Shown here one piece after another: positions 54,982 to 63,697 of a stretch of DNA of 64,000 bases. The notes under the pieces are model-generated. The model searched no databases and was not told the DNA's origin. It worked only from the letters and a program-made list of their open reading frames with translations. Each line of letters starts with the position of its first letter. Positions within the stretch are counted from its first letter, which is position 1. The position numbers and the translations under genes are program-made. Origin of the DNA: Roseovarius indicus (lineage in GTDB: Bacteria > Pseudomonadota > Alphaproteobacteria > Rhodobacterales > Rhodobacteraceae); contig NZ_CP031598.1 of NCBI RefSeq assembly GCF_008728195.1, forward strand, positions 124,001 through 188,000, read 5' to 3'.

Positions 54982-55827
54982 TTATGCCCGGCCCCTTTGT
55001 GATGGGTGCCAGAATGTCATTGCCTTCTCGATCAGCGCAACCCCGCCGTAGAAGCCCGAGCCCGCCAGCGCCGCGACCACGATCTCGGCCCAGACAAGGT
55101 CCATCGAGAGCTGCCCGACCGAGGTCGAGATGCGAAAGCCCATGCCCTTGATCGGCGAGCCGAAGAACTCGGCCACGATGGCGCCGATGAGGGCCAGCGT
55201 GGTGGCGATCTTGAGGCCGTTGAAGATGAACGGCATGGCGGCGGGCAGGCGTAGCTTGAAGAGCGTCTGCCAGTAGCTTGCGGCATAGGTGCGCATCAGG
55301 TCGCGCTGCATCGCATCGGTGTCCTGCAGGCCCTGCACGGTGTTCACCAGCATCGGGAAGAACACCATGACCACGACCACGGCCGCCTTCGACTGCCAGT
55401 CGAAGCCGAACCACATCACCAGGATGGGCGCGGTGCCGACGATGGGCAGGGCGGCCACGAAATTGCCCACCGGCAGCAGGCCGCGCTTGAGGAAGGGCGA
55501 GCGGTCGATCGCCACGGCCAGCAGCACGGCGGCGCCACAGCCCAGGATGTAGCCGGTCAGCGCGCCCTTGATGGCGGTCTGCACGAAATCCTGCCACAGG
55601 ATGCCGGTGGAGGCGGCGAAGCGCACGGCAATCTGCGTCGGCGCGGGCAACAGCACGGTCGGGATGTCGAACCCCCGCACGATGCATTCCCACACCACGA
55701 TGACCGTCAGCCCGAAGATCACCGGCACGGCCAGCCGGGTGAACCGGTTGGCCGGACGGTGCGACAGCACGTGATTGAGCCACCACCCGAGCGCCCATGC
55801 GGCGAGGCCTGCGATCACCCACATCAT
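54982..55827 (-). CDS. ABC transporter permease (pyrimidine locus), second
   Basis: 281 residues, BPD permease with about six helices (SsuC/TauC class). The EAA loop lies around MRTYAASYWQTLFKLRLPAA. It starts with ATGA overlapping the end of the other permease. The two permeases are similar in fold but clearly different in sequence, so the importer is probably a heterodimer. Confidence 0.88.
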   Translation of the reverse strand: MMWVIAGLAAWALGWWLNHVLSHRPANRFTRLAVPVIFGLTVIVVWECIVRGFDIPTVLLPAPTQIAVRFAASTGILWQDFVQTAIKGALTGYILGCGAAVLLAVAIDRSPFLKRGLLPVGNFVAALPIVGTAPILVMWFGFDWQSKAAVVVVMVFFPMLVNTVQGLQDTDAMQRDLMRTYAASYWQTLFKLRLPAAMPFIFNGLKIATTLALIGAIVAEFFGSPIKGMGFRISTSVGQLSMDLVWAEIVVAALAGSGFYGGVALIEKAMTFWHPSQRGRA

Positions 55828-56699
55828 TCCGCCATCCCCATCCGCTTGAGCGTGATCCGCTGCATGAGGCCGATGAGCCCTACCAGCACGGCGGCCAGCG
55901 TCGCGGCCATGATCAGCGCGCTCCAGATCTGGATGGTCTGGCCGTAATAGCTGCCCGTCAGCAGCCGCGCGCCGAGCCCCGCCACGGCGCCGGTGGGCAA
56001 TTCGCCCACGATGGCCCCGACAAGGCTCGCCGCCATGGCGATCTTCAGCGAGGTGAACAGGTACGGCATCGACGAGGGCAGGCGCAGCTTCCAGAAGGTC
56101 TGCGAGGAGGAGGCGTTCCAGGTGCGCATCTGGTCAAGCTGCATCGGTCCGGGGCTGCGCAGGCCCTTCACCATGCCGACCACGACCGGGAAGAAGCTGA
56201 GATACATCGAGATCATCGCCTTGGGCAGCAGCCCGGAAATGCCCACCGCGTTCAAGACCACGATGATCATCGGCGCGATGGCGAGAATGGGAATGGTCTG
56301 GCTGGCGATCACCCAGGGCATCACGCTCATGTCCATCGTGCGATTGTAGACAATTCCCACCGCCAGCGCGATCCCGAGCACCGTGCCAAGTACGAAGCCC
56401 AGCATGGTCGAGGAGAAGGTGACCCACGCATGATAAATCAGCGACCGCTTGGAAAAGGCCCGCCCGTTCTGAACCATCTCGCCGGTGGTGTTCCAGATCT
56501 CGACCGCAACCTGGTGCGGTGCGGGCAGCTTGGGCTTGTCCTGGCTCCACGTGTCGGCCACCAGTTCGGAAAACCCAAGCGTCACGTCCGCCCGCTTGGC
56601 CTTGTCATAGGCCCAGGGGGCGTTCAGCACGACCGCCGCCCCGTACCACAGGGCGAAGATCACGGCGACCACGGTCAGGACGGGCACGGCATTCCGCAT
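55824..56699 (-). CDS. ABC transporter permease (pyrimidine locus), first
   Basis: 291 residues, BPD permease of the same class. An extra helix near the N-terminus is followed by a periplasmic part (about 25-75) and the core helices. The EAA loop is around MRTWNASSSQTFWKLRLPSS. It lies downstream of the ATPase gene, with 234 bases between that hold two inverted copies of a dispersed repeat. Confidence 0.88.
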   Translation of the reverse strand: MRNAVPVLTVVAVIFALWYGAAVVLNAPWAYDKAKRADVTLGFSELVADTWSQDKPKLPAPHQVAVEIWNTTGEMVQNGRAFSKRSLIYHAWVTFSSTMLGFVLGTVLGIALAVGIVYNRTMDMSVMPWVIASQTIPILAIAPMIIVVLNAVGISGLLPKAMISMYLSFFPVVVGMVKGLRSPGPMQLDQMRTWNASSSQTFWKLRLPSSMPYLFTSLKIAMAASLVGAIVGELPTGAVAGLGARLLTGSYYGQTIQIWSALIMAATLAAVLVGLIGLMQRITLKRMGMAE

Positions 56700-56719
56700 C
56701 AGGTTGCCCCCGCCGGTTG

Positions 56720-56743
56720 TTTCACTGTTCCGAAAATACTCAG
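56720..56743 (-). repeat. Dispersed intergenic repeat, copy 5 (inverted partner)
   Basis: On the minus strand it reads CTGAGTATTTTCGGAACAGT followed by GAAA. It faces copy 6 at 56772-56797 in the opposite orientation. Confidence 0.55.
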
Positions 56744-56771
56744 CCGACAGCGCGGATCGAGAGCAGGTTTC

Positions 56772-56797
56772 TTGAGTATTTTAAGAACAATGAAAGG
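56772..56797 (+). repeat. Dispersed intergenic repeat, copy 6
   Basis: TTGAGTATTTTAAGAACAAT followed by GAAAGG, matching the GAGTATTTT...GAA pattern. With copy 5 it forms an imperfect inverted repeat separated by 28 bases. Confidence 0.55.
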
Positions 56798-56933
56798 ATT
56801 GGGTGCTGTCCTGAAGCCACGGTACAGGCTGGAGAGCCGATAACCGTGAACAGTGAAAGTCCCCCGCTCTTCAACCGGAGCGGGGGCACCCCTGCAAATG
56901 GCGACGCCGCCCGCAAGGGCGGAGGAGCGGGCC

Positions 56934-57719
56934 TTAGTCGTCATAGCTGTGCCCCGCCCGCAGGCCATCGCGCACGCGATGGGCGATTTCGAGGAATTCA
57001 GGCGTGTCGCGGATATCGAGCGGGCGCTCCTTCGGCAGCGGGCTTTCGATCACGTCGGTAATCCGGCCCGGACGCGGCGACATGACCACGATGCGCGTCG
57101 AAAGGTAGACCGCCTCTGGAATCGAGTGCGTGACGAAGCAGATCGTCTTTTCCGTCCGGTCCCATAGCTGCAGAAGCTGCTCGTTGAGGTGGTCGCGCAC
57201 GATTTCGTCCAGCGCGCCGAAGGGCTCGTCCATCAACAGGATATCGGCATCGAAGGCCAGCGCCCGCGCGATCGAGGCGCGCTGCTGCATCCCGCCCGAC
57301 AATTGCCAAGGGTATTTCTTTTCGAACCCCGCAAGGTCGACCAGTTCCAGCACCTCTTTCACGCGCCGATCCTGCTCGGACTTGCCATAACCCATGATCT
57401 CGAGCGGCAGACGGATATTGCCGCCGATGGTGCGCCAGGGGTAAAGGCCCGCCGCCTGGAAGACATAGCCATAGGCCCGTGCCATCCGCGCCTCGGCCGC
57501 GCTCACGCCATTGACGGTGATCGAGCCGCCGGTGGGATGTTCCAGGTCGGCCATGCAGCGCAGGAAGGTCGTCTTCCCACAGCCCGAAGGCCCGATGAAG
57601 GAAACGAAGTCGCCCTTCTGCACGTCCAGCGTCACATCCTTGAGCGCGTGAACCGGCCCGTCATTCGTCTCGAAGGTCAGCGAGAGGTCGTTCGCGCTGA
57701 TGACCGAATTTCCCGTCAA
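56934..57719 (-). CDS. ABC transporter ATP-binding protein (pyrimidine locus)
   Basis: About 261 residues. Walker A is GPSGCGKTT, the Q-loop is YVFQAAGLYPWRTI, the signature LSGGMQQRASIARAL, Walker B ILLMDEPFGALDE, and the switch His in VTHSIPEA. TauB/SsuB class. No clean ATG exists. A TTG at 57719 with GGGGGA before it seems the best start. A TTG at 57776 is an alternative. It is separated from the permeases by a 234-base gap with no gene. Confidence 0.88.
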   Translation of the reverse strand: MTGNSVISANDLSLTFETNDGPVHALKDVTLDVQKGDFVSFIGPSGCGKTTFLRCMADLEHPTGGSITVNGVSAAEARMARAYGYVFQAAGLYPWRTIGGNIRLPLEIMGYGKSEQDRRVKEVLELVDLAGFEKKYPWQLSGGMQQRASIARALAFDADILLMDEPFGALDEIVRDHLNEQLLQLWDRTEKTICFVTHSIPEAVYLSTRIVVMSPRPGRITDVIESPLPKERPLDIRDTPEFLEIAHRVRDGLRAGHSYDD

Positions 57720-57816
57720 GTTTTGTCCCCCGCTTGCATCGGGCGAATTGCACCCATGCTGGCCCGGTGTTGTCAATGGGCCGCCCCCGCCAACCGACGG
57801 GAGAGACCGGTAAATC

Positions 57817-59280
57817 TCAGATCCCCGCCGGAATATTCATCGGGTCCCGGTGGATCTGTTTCGGCGCCGTCAGTTCCTTCCATTTCGACAGCGCGGCATG
57901 CGCCGAGGGGAAGGCAGGGCGGGGCACGAAACGGCCGCGGCCGGGCTGCGGCTGCGAGTTCTGGCCCCAGGCCCAGATCACCTCGCCGCGCGAGATGGTG
58001 TAGCGGGCGTTGGCCGTCACCTCGAACCCCTCGAAGACGTTGTAATCAAGGATCGAATGGTGATTGGCCGCCGAGATCGTCTTGGAAATCTTCGGGTCCC
58101 AGACCACGATATCGGCATCCGCCCCTTCCACGATCGCCCCCTTCTTGGGGTAGATGTTGAGGATCTTGGCCACGTTGGTGGAGGTCGCCGCCACGAATTC
58201 CTGCGGCGTCAGGCGGCCGGTTTCCACGCCCTTGGTCCAAAGCACCGACAGCCGCTCCTCCAGCCCGTTCGAGCCATTCGGGATCTTGGTGAAATCGTCG
58301 ACACCCATCCGCTTCTGCTCGGTCGAGAAGGCGGCGTGGTCGGTCGCGACCACCTGCAGCGAACCGGCCGCGAGACCGTTCCACAGGCCGTCCTGGTTTT
58401 GCTTGTCGCGGAAGGGGGGCGACATGACGCGGCGGGCGGCATGATCCCAGTCCTTGTTGAAATACTCGCTCTCGTCCAGCGTCAGGAACTGGATCAGCGG
58501 CTCCCCATAGACCCGCATCCCCTTCTGCCGAGCGCGGCGGATGGCTTCATGCGCCTGCTCGCAGCTCACATGCACGATATAGAGCGGCACGCCCGCCGCA
58601 TCGGCGATCATGATCGCCCGGTTGGCGGCCTCGCCCTCCACTTCCGGCGGCCGCGAGTAGGCGTGGCCCTCGGGCCCGGTGATGCCCTGTTCCAGCATCT
58701 GCTGCTGCAGGTCGGCGACGATATCGCCGTTCTCGGCATGCACCATCGGCAGCGCTCCCAGCTCGCGGCAGCGCTTGAACGAGGCGAACATCTCGTCATC
58801 CTCGATCATCAGCGCGCCCTTGTAGGCCATGAAGTGCTTGAACGAGTTGACGCCCATTTCCACGGCGTCCTTCATCTCGTTGAAGATGGTCTCGTTCCAG
58901 CCGGTCACGGCGATGTGGTAGCCGATATCGCTGCAAATCTGCGGCCCCGACTTGCGGTGCCACTCGTTGATCGCGTTCTTGAGCGAGCCGTCGGCGCCCG
59001 GCAGGCAGAAATCGACCAGCATGGTCGTCCCGCCACAGGCCGCGGCCCAGGTGCCCGTCTCGAAGGTTTCGGCGGCGGTGGTGCCCATGAAGGGCATCTC
59101 GAGGTGCGTATGCGGGTCGATACCGCCGGGGATGACATAGGCGCCCTCGGCGTCGATATACTCGTCGCCAGACAGGTCTTCGCCGATCTGCTTGATGGTC
59201 TCGCCCTCGATCAGGACGTCGGCTTTCCACAACCGGTCCGCCGTGCAGACGGTGCCGTTCTTGATGACTTTGGTGGTCAT
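57817..59280 (-). CDS. Dihydropyrimidinase (D-hydantoinase)
   Basis: 487 residues. The amidohydrolase site is complete: GGIDPHTHLEMPF (HxH), the carboxylated Lys in NSFKHFMAYKGA, the His in MVHAENGD and IVHVSCEQAH, and the Asp in VATDHAAFST. It opens the ring of 5,6-dihydrouracil or dihydrothymine to N-carbamoyl-beta-amino acid. ATG 59280 has AGGGAG before it. It is followed by the ABC importer genes and preceded by the carbamoyl amidohydrolase, all on the minus strand. The first enzyme of the pathway, dihydropyrimidine dehydrogenase, is not in the window. Confidence 0.93.
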   Translation of the reverse strand: MTTKVIKNGTVCTADRLWKADVLIEGETIKQIGEDLSGDEYIDAEGAYVIPGGIDPHTHLEMPFMGTTAAETFETGTWAAACGGTTMLVDFCLPGADGSLKNAINEWHRKSGPQICSDIGYHIAVTGWNETIFNEMKDAVEMGVNSFKHFMAYKGALMIEDDEMFASFKRCRELGALPMVHAENGDIVADLQQQMLEQGITGPEGHAYSRPPEVEGEAANRAIMIADAAGVPLYIVHVSCEQAHEAIRRARQKGMRVYGEPLIQFLTLDESEYFNKDWDHAARRVMSPPFRDKQNQDGLWNGLAAGSLQVVATDHAAFSTEQKRMGVDDFTKIPNGSNGLEERLSVLWTKGVETGRLTPQEFVAATSTNVAKILNIYPKKGAIVEGADADIVVWDPKISKTISAANHHSILDYNVFEGFEVTANARYTISRGEVIWAWGQNSQPQPGRGRFVPRPAFPSAHAALSKWKELTAPKQIHRDPMNIPAGI

Positions 59281-59315
59281 TGTCTAACTCCCTGGTTTGT
59301 CCCGCAGAGTATCTG

Positions 59316-59345
59316 CCTTCTTCTTGGGCAAAATATCCCGGGGGT
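59316..59345 (-). repeat. Dispersed intergenic repeat, copy 7 (GGATATTT type)
   Basis: On the minus strand it reads CCCCCGGGATATTTTGCCCA followed by AGAAGAAGGC. It fills much of the gap between the amidohydrolase and dihydropyrimidinase genes. Confidence 0.65.
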
Positions 59346-59363
59346 TTGGGGGCTGGCCCCCAA

Positions 59364-60614
59364 TTATTCCACGATCTCCGCGGTCTCCACGACCGCATGC
59401 ATCAGCACATCCGCCCCCGCAGTGGCCCATTCCTTCGATATCTCCTCGGCCTCGTTATGCGACAGCCCGTCGACACAGGGGCACATCACCATGGCGGTGG
59501 GCGCCACGCGGTTGATCCAGCAGGCGTCGTGACCGGCGCCCGAGACGAGGTTGCGGTGGGAATAGCCCAGCCGTTCGGCGGCGTTGCGGATGGCGGTCAC
59601 GCAGGTTTCGTCGAATTCCACCGGGTCGAACCCGCCGGCTTTCTCGAATTCCACCTCGCAGCCCATGTCGGCGCAAATCTTCTTGGCGCCCTCCTTCATC
59701 CGGGCCACCATGTCCTCGATCACATCAAGCTGAGGCGAGCGGAAATCGACGGTGAAGACCGCCTTGCCGGGGATCACGTTGCGCGAGTTGGGGTAGATGT
59801 CGATATGGCCCGCCGCGCCCACGGCGTCGGGCGCGTGCGACAGGGCGATCTCCTCGACCAGTTCCAGCACGCGGGCCATCGCCAACCCGGCATTCTTCCG
59901 CATCGGCATCGGGGTCGAACCGGTATGGGCATCCTTGCCGGTGATCGTCACCTGCGTCCAGCTGAGGCCCTGGCCGTGGGTGACGACGCCGATATCCTTC
60001 TCCTCGGCCTCGAGGATCGGGCCCTGTTCGATATGCAGCTCGAAGAAGGCGTGCATCTTGCGATCACCGACCTTTTCCTCGCCCTTCCAGCCGATCCGTT
60101 CCAGTTCTTCGCCAAAGGTTTTCCCCTCGGCATCGACCCTGCCATAGGCCCAGTCCTGCTCGTGCATGCCGGCAAACACCCCCGAAGAAAGCATCGCCGG
60201 CGCAAACCGCGTGCCTTCCTCGTTGGTCCAGTTGGTCACCACGATCGGGTGCTTCGTCTTGATGTCGAGGTCGTTCAGGCTGCGCACCAGTTCCAGCCCG
60301 GCCAGCACGCCCAGCACGCCATCATACTTGCCGCCCGTCGGCTGCGTGTCGAGGTGCGAGCCCACGTAGACCGGCAGCGCGTCGGGGTCGGTGCCCTCGC
60401 GCCGGGCAAACATGTTGCCCATCTCGTCGAGCCCCATGGAACAGCCCGCCTCTTCACACCATTTCTGAAACAACGCGCGGCCCTCGGCGTCTTCGTCGGT
60501 CAGGGTCTGGCGATTGTTCCCGCCGGCCACGCCCGGCCCGATTTTGGCCATCTCCATCAGGCTGTCCCACAGCCGGTCGCCGTTGATCTTCAGGTTCTCG
60601 CCCGGTGCCGACAT
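59364..60614 (-). CDS. Zn-dependent N-carbamoyl-beta-alanine amidohydrolase-like enzyme
   Basis: 416 residues, M20-related carbamoylase/allantoate amidohydrolase family. Metal and catalytic motifs are VGSHLDTQPTGGKYDG, TNEEGTRFAP, HIEQGPILE, the dimer-lid HTGSTPM, and SGAGHDAC. In this setting it is most likely beta-ureidopropionase, releasing beta-alanine, CO2 and ammonia from the product of dihydropyrimidinase. The start at 60614 has GAGGGATGA before it. It is divergent from the RutR-like gene, and its promoter carries the RutR site. Confidence 0.9.
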   Translation of the reverse strand: MSAPGENLKINGDRLWDSLMEMAKIGPGVAGGNNRQTLTDEDAEGRALFQKWCEEAGCSMGLDEMGNMFARREGTDPDALPVYVGSHLDTQPTGGKYDGVLGVLAGLELVRSLNDLDIKTKHPIVVTNWTNEEGTRFAPAMLSSGVFAGMHEQDWAYGRVDAEGKTFGEELERIGWKGEEKVGDRKMHAFFELHIEQGPILEAEEKDIGVVTHGQGLSWTQVTITGKDAHTGSTPMPMRKNAGLAMARVLELVEEIALSHAPDAVGAAGHIDIYPNSRNVIPGKAVFTVDFRSPQLDVIEDMVARMKEGAKKICADMGCEVEFEKAGGFDPVEFDETCVTAIRNAAERLGYSHRNLVSGAGHDACWINRVAPTAMVMCPCVDGLSHNEAEEISKEWATAGADVLMHAVVETAEIVE

Positions 60615-60704
60615 GGCATCATCCCTCTTGCTGTTGACCCGTCCAAGGTGCCCGAGTCGCGCGGATAGCGCAAATTTCTGCCGGGCTCTTGCGGTTCTGG
60701 CTTT

Positions 60705-60720
60705 TTTACCATTTGGTCAA
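60705..60720. promoter_or_regulatory. Predicted RutR operator
   Basis: TTTACCATTTGGTCAA, one mismatch to the RutR palindrome TTGACCANNTGGTCAA. It lies 91 bases upstream of the amidohydrolase start and 116 before the divergent regulator. Confidence 0.82.
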
Positions 60721-60835
60721 GTTACGATTGCGGAGCAGGCTATTCCTGTCAAGGCACGAGTGCGACGCCCCGCCGATCTGGCCAGTAACGCCCCAATGAT
60801 GCTAGAGATTTGAGCAGAGGAAAGAAGGACGTTCG

Positions 60836-61462
60836 ATGCAGGACATGCCCGCCGCCGAGGACACCCCGAAACCGAGCCGCATCCAGCGCCGGAACCGCAA
60901 GCGAATCCTCGATGCGGCGCTCGAGGTGTTTTCGCAATACGGCTTCCGCGGCGCGACGCTCGACCAGATCGCGTCGGAGGCCGGGCTGTCGAAGCCGAAC
61001 ATCCTTTACTACTTCTCCGGCAAGGAGGAGATCCACGTCACGCTGCTCAACGCGCTGATGGATACCTGGCTCGACCCGCTGCGAGAGATCGACCCCGAGG
61101 GCGACCCGCTGGAAGAGCTTCTTCAATATGTCCACCGCAAGCTCGATATGAGCCGTGAGTTCCCCCGCGAAAGCCGGCTTTTTGCCAACGAGATCATCCA
61201 CGGCGCCCCCCGCATGGGGCCCGATCTCGAAACCGTGCTGAAGCCGCTGCTGGAACACTCCGCCGCGATGATCGATGGCTGGGTCGCCGAGGGGCGGCTG
61301 GCCCCGGTCGACCCGCGCCACCTGATTTTTTCGATCTGGGCGACGACCCAACATTACGCCGATTTCGACGCCCAGCTGCAGGTGCTGATGGAAGGCAAAG
61401 ACGTGCATGACGGGGCCAGCGCCTATCTCGACACGCTTTACCGGCGGCTGCTGACGCCCTGA
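60836..61462 (+). CDS. rutR: TetR-family regulator, RutR-like
   Basis: 208 residues. The TetR HTH covers about 20-65 (RILDAALEVFSQYGF, LDQIASEAGLSKPNILYYFS). The ligand domain closely follows RutR: SREFPRESRLFANEIIHGAP, DGWVAEGRLAPVDP and IFSIWATTQHYADF. RutR senses uracil and thymine and releases DNA when they are bound. Here it should repress the divergent amidohydrolase-dihydropyrimidinase-transporter operon. The near-consensus operator between them supports this strongly. Confidence 0.9.
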   Translation: MQDMPAAEDTPKPSRIQRRNRKRILDAALEVFSQYGFRGATLDQIASEAGLSKPNILYYFSGKEEIHVTLLNALMDTWLDPLREIDPEGDPLEELLQYVHRKLDMSREFPRESRLFANEIIHGAPRMGPDLETVLKPLLEHSAAMIDGWVAEGRLAPVDPRHLIFSIWATTQHYADFDAQLQVLMEGKDVHDGASAYLDTLYRRLLTP

Positions 61463-61525
61463 CGCCGTGGACAGGGCAGGTGGCCGCGCTATCTGTCTGT
61501 CGTCTGTATGAACGGAGTTGCCGCC

Positions 61526-61984
61526 ATGCCAGCCACCCGCCCCAAGCTCGTCGGCATCAACCATGTCGCCCTCGAAGTCGGTAACATCGAAGAGGCGCTC
61601 GAGTTCTACGGCACCTGGTTCGACTTCGAGTTGCGCGGACGCGGCGAGGGCTCGGCCTTCCTCGACATGGGCGACCAGTTCCTTGCGCTGATGGAGGTGG
61701 ACGAGATCACCACCGACAACCACCGTCATTTCGGCCTCGTGGTCGATGACCGTGAGGGGCTTCGCGCCCGGATGGAAGAGGCAGGCATCACCTTCGTGTC
61801 GGACAAGCGGTTCGATTTTCTCGATCCGTGGGGCAACCGGGTCGAGGTGGTGGCCTACCCCGATATCCAGTTTCTCAAGACCCGCGAAGTGCTCGATGCC
61901 TCGGGGCACGAGGGGCTGCGCAAATCCAATGACGCATTGGCCGAACTCAAAGAAAAAGGCATCACCCCGCCGGATGATGCCTGA
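61526..61984 (+). CDS. VOC-superfamily (glyoxalase/dioxygenase fold) protein
   Basis: 152 residues in two beta-alpha-beta-beta-beta modules: GINHVALEVGNIEEALEFYG and, in the second, HFGLVVDDREGLRARME with DPWGNRVEVV near residue 110. The His and Glu positions could bind a metal. No substrate can be named. ATG 61526 with GGAG before it is preferred to 61508. It lies 63 bases after rutR on the same strand and might be co-transcribed, but no pathway link is known. Confidence 0.83.
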   Translation: MPATRPKLVGINHVALEVGNIEEALEFYGTWFDFELRGRGEGSAFLDMGDQFLALMEVDEITTDNHRHFGLVVDDREGLRARMEEAGITFVSDKRFDFLDPWGNRVEVVAYPDIQFLKTREVLDASGHEGLRKSNDALAELKEKGITPPDDA

Positions 61985-62008
61985 TCCTGGTTCACCGAGA
62001 GTGCGGGC

Positions 62009-63697
62009 CTAGCCCAGCAACCGCCGCGCGATCACCTGTGCCTGGATTTCCGCAGCCCCTTCGAAGATGTTCAGGATCCGCGCGTCGCACAGGACCCGGC
62101 TGATCGAATATTCCAGTGCAAAGCCGTTGCCGCCGTGGATCTGCAGCCCGTTATCGGCCGCAGCCCACGCGACCCGCGCGCCCAGCAGCTTGGCCATCCC
62201 GGCCTCGAGGTCGCAGCGGTGGCCGTTATCCTTCTCCCACGCGCTGTAATAGGTCAGCTGGCGGGCGACCATGATCTCGACCGCCATCATCGCCAGCTTG
62301 CCCGAAACGCGCGGAAATTCGATCAGCGACTTGCCGAACTGCTTGCGGTCGATGGCATAGCGCATGGCGATATCCAGCGCCGACTGCGCCACGCCCACGG
62401 CGCGGGCGGCGGTCTGGATGCGGGCGCTCTCGAAGGTCTCCATGAGCTGCTTGAAGCCCTTCCCTTCTTCGCCGCCCAGAAGGTTCTCGCCCTTGACCTT
62501 GAAGTTGTCGAAGCCGAGCTCGTATTCCTTCATGCCGCGATAGCCCAGCACCTCGATCTCGCCGCCGGTCATGCCCTCGGTGGGGAAGGGGGCCTCGTCG
62601 GTGCCCGGCGTCTTCTCGGCCAGGAACATCGACAGGCCCTTGTAATCGGTCGTCGACGGATCCGTGCGCGCCAGAAGCGTCATCACATGGGTGCGCGCGG
62701 CGTGGGTGATCCAGGTCTTGTTGCCGGTCACGGTGTAATCGCCGTTCTCGTCCTTGACCGCCCGGGTGCGCAGGCTGCCGAGGTCGGAGCCGGTGTTGGG
62801 CTCGGTAAACACGGCGGTCGGCAGGATTTCCCCGCTGGCGATCTTCGGCAGCCAATGCGATTTCTGATCGTCCGTGCCCCCGGCCAGGATCAGCTCGGCC
62901 GCGATCTCCGACCGCGTGCCCAGCGAACCGACACCGATATACCCGCGCGACAGCTCTTCCGAGACCACCACCATCGAGGCCTTCGACAGGCCCAGCCCGC
63001 CGAGGTTCTCGGGGATGGTCAGCCCGAACACGCCCATTTCGGCCAGCTCCTCGATGATCTCCATCGGGATCAGCTCGTCCTTCAGGTGCCACTCGTGCGC
63101 GTAAGGCTCCACCTTGTCGAGCGCGAAGCGGCGGAACTGTTCGCGGATCATCTCCAGCTCTTCGTCGAGCCCGGTGGCGCCCACGGTGGTTTCGGCGCTG
63201 CGCTCCTGCATCAGCTCGACAAGCCGGGTGCGCGCGGACTGGGTGTTGCCGCGGGCCATCAGGGTCTGCACTTCGCTGCACTGGAAGCCCGACAGCGCAT
63301 CCCAGCCAAGGCCCATCTCCTGCAGGCGCACGACCTCGCCCTGGTTCATCGGGATGCCGCCGGCGATCTGGTGCAGGTATTCGCCGAACGCGATCTGGTG
63401 GATCAGCTGTTCGACCTCGCCGAACTTGCCGGCTTCCTTCAGCCCCTCGGCCCATTTCTGCATCTGCCGCAGCGCTTCCACGTAGGTGGCAAGCCATGCC
63501 AGCCCGTGCGACGCGCTCTGATGCGCTTCCACGGCGCGCGACGACACGCGGCCATCGACCACGACCATCTCGCGGATGCTGTCTTTCGCCGCGTCCAGCA
63601 CGGCTGCGGCGGGCGCCACGGCGGCGCCGGTGAGGGTCAGAAGATCGTCCAGTATGACCGGCGCTGCGGTCACGGTGTCCTGTCCGTCGTGAGCCAT
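62009..63697 (-). CDS. mcd: (2S)-methylsuccinyl-CoA dehydrogenase
   Basis: 562 residues. An acyl-CoA dehydrogenase core (about 175-562) with the FAD and substrate motifs FTEPNTGSDLGSLRTRA, QIHGGNGFALEY and ILNIFEGAAEIQ, plus an N-terminal extension of about 170 residues. This length and extension distinguish Mcd from ordinary acyl-CoA dehydrogenases. It oxidises (2S)-methylsuccinyl-CoA to mesaconyl-CoA in the ethylmalonyl-CoA pathway, used instead of the glyoxylate shunt for growth on acetate and PHB-derived C2 units. Other pathway genes (ccr, meaB, mcm) are not in the window. Confidence 0.93.
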   Translation of the reverse strand: MAHDGQDTVTAAPVILDDLLTLTGAAVAPAAAVLDAAKDSIREMVVVDGRVSSRAVEAHQSASHGLAWLATYVEALRQMQKWAEGLKEAGKFGEVEQLIHQIAFGEYLHQIAGGIPMNQGEVVRLQEMGLGWDALSGFQCSEVQTLMARGNTQSARTRLVELMQERSAETTVGATGLDEELEMIREQFRRFALDKVEPYAHEWHLKDELIPMEIIEELAEMGVFGLTIPENLGGLGLSKASMVVVSEELSRGYIGVGSLGTRSEIAAELILAGGTDDQKSHWLPKIASGEILPTAVFTEPNTGSDLGSLRTRAVKDENGDYTVTGNKTWITHAARTHVMTLLARTDPSTTDYKGLSMFLAEKTPGTDEAPFPTEGMTGGEIEVLGYRGMKEYELGFDNFKVKGENLLGGEEGKGFKQLMETFESARIQTAARAVGVAQSALDIAMRYAIDRKQFGKSLIEFPRVSGKLAMMAVEIMVARQLTYYSAWEKDNGHRCDLEAGMAKLLGARVAWAAADNGLQIHGGNGFALEYSISRVLCDARILNIFEGAAEIQAQVIARRLLG

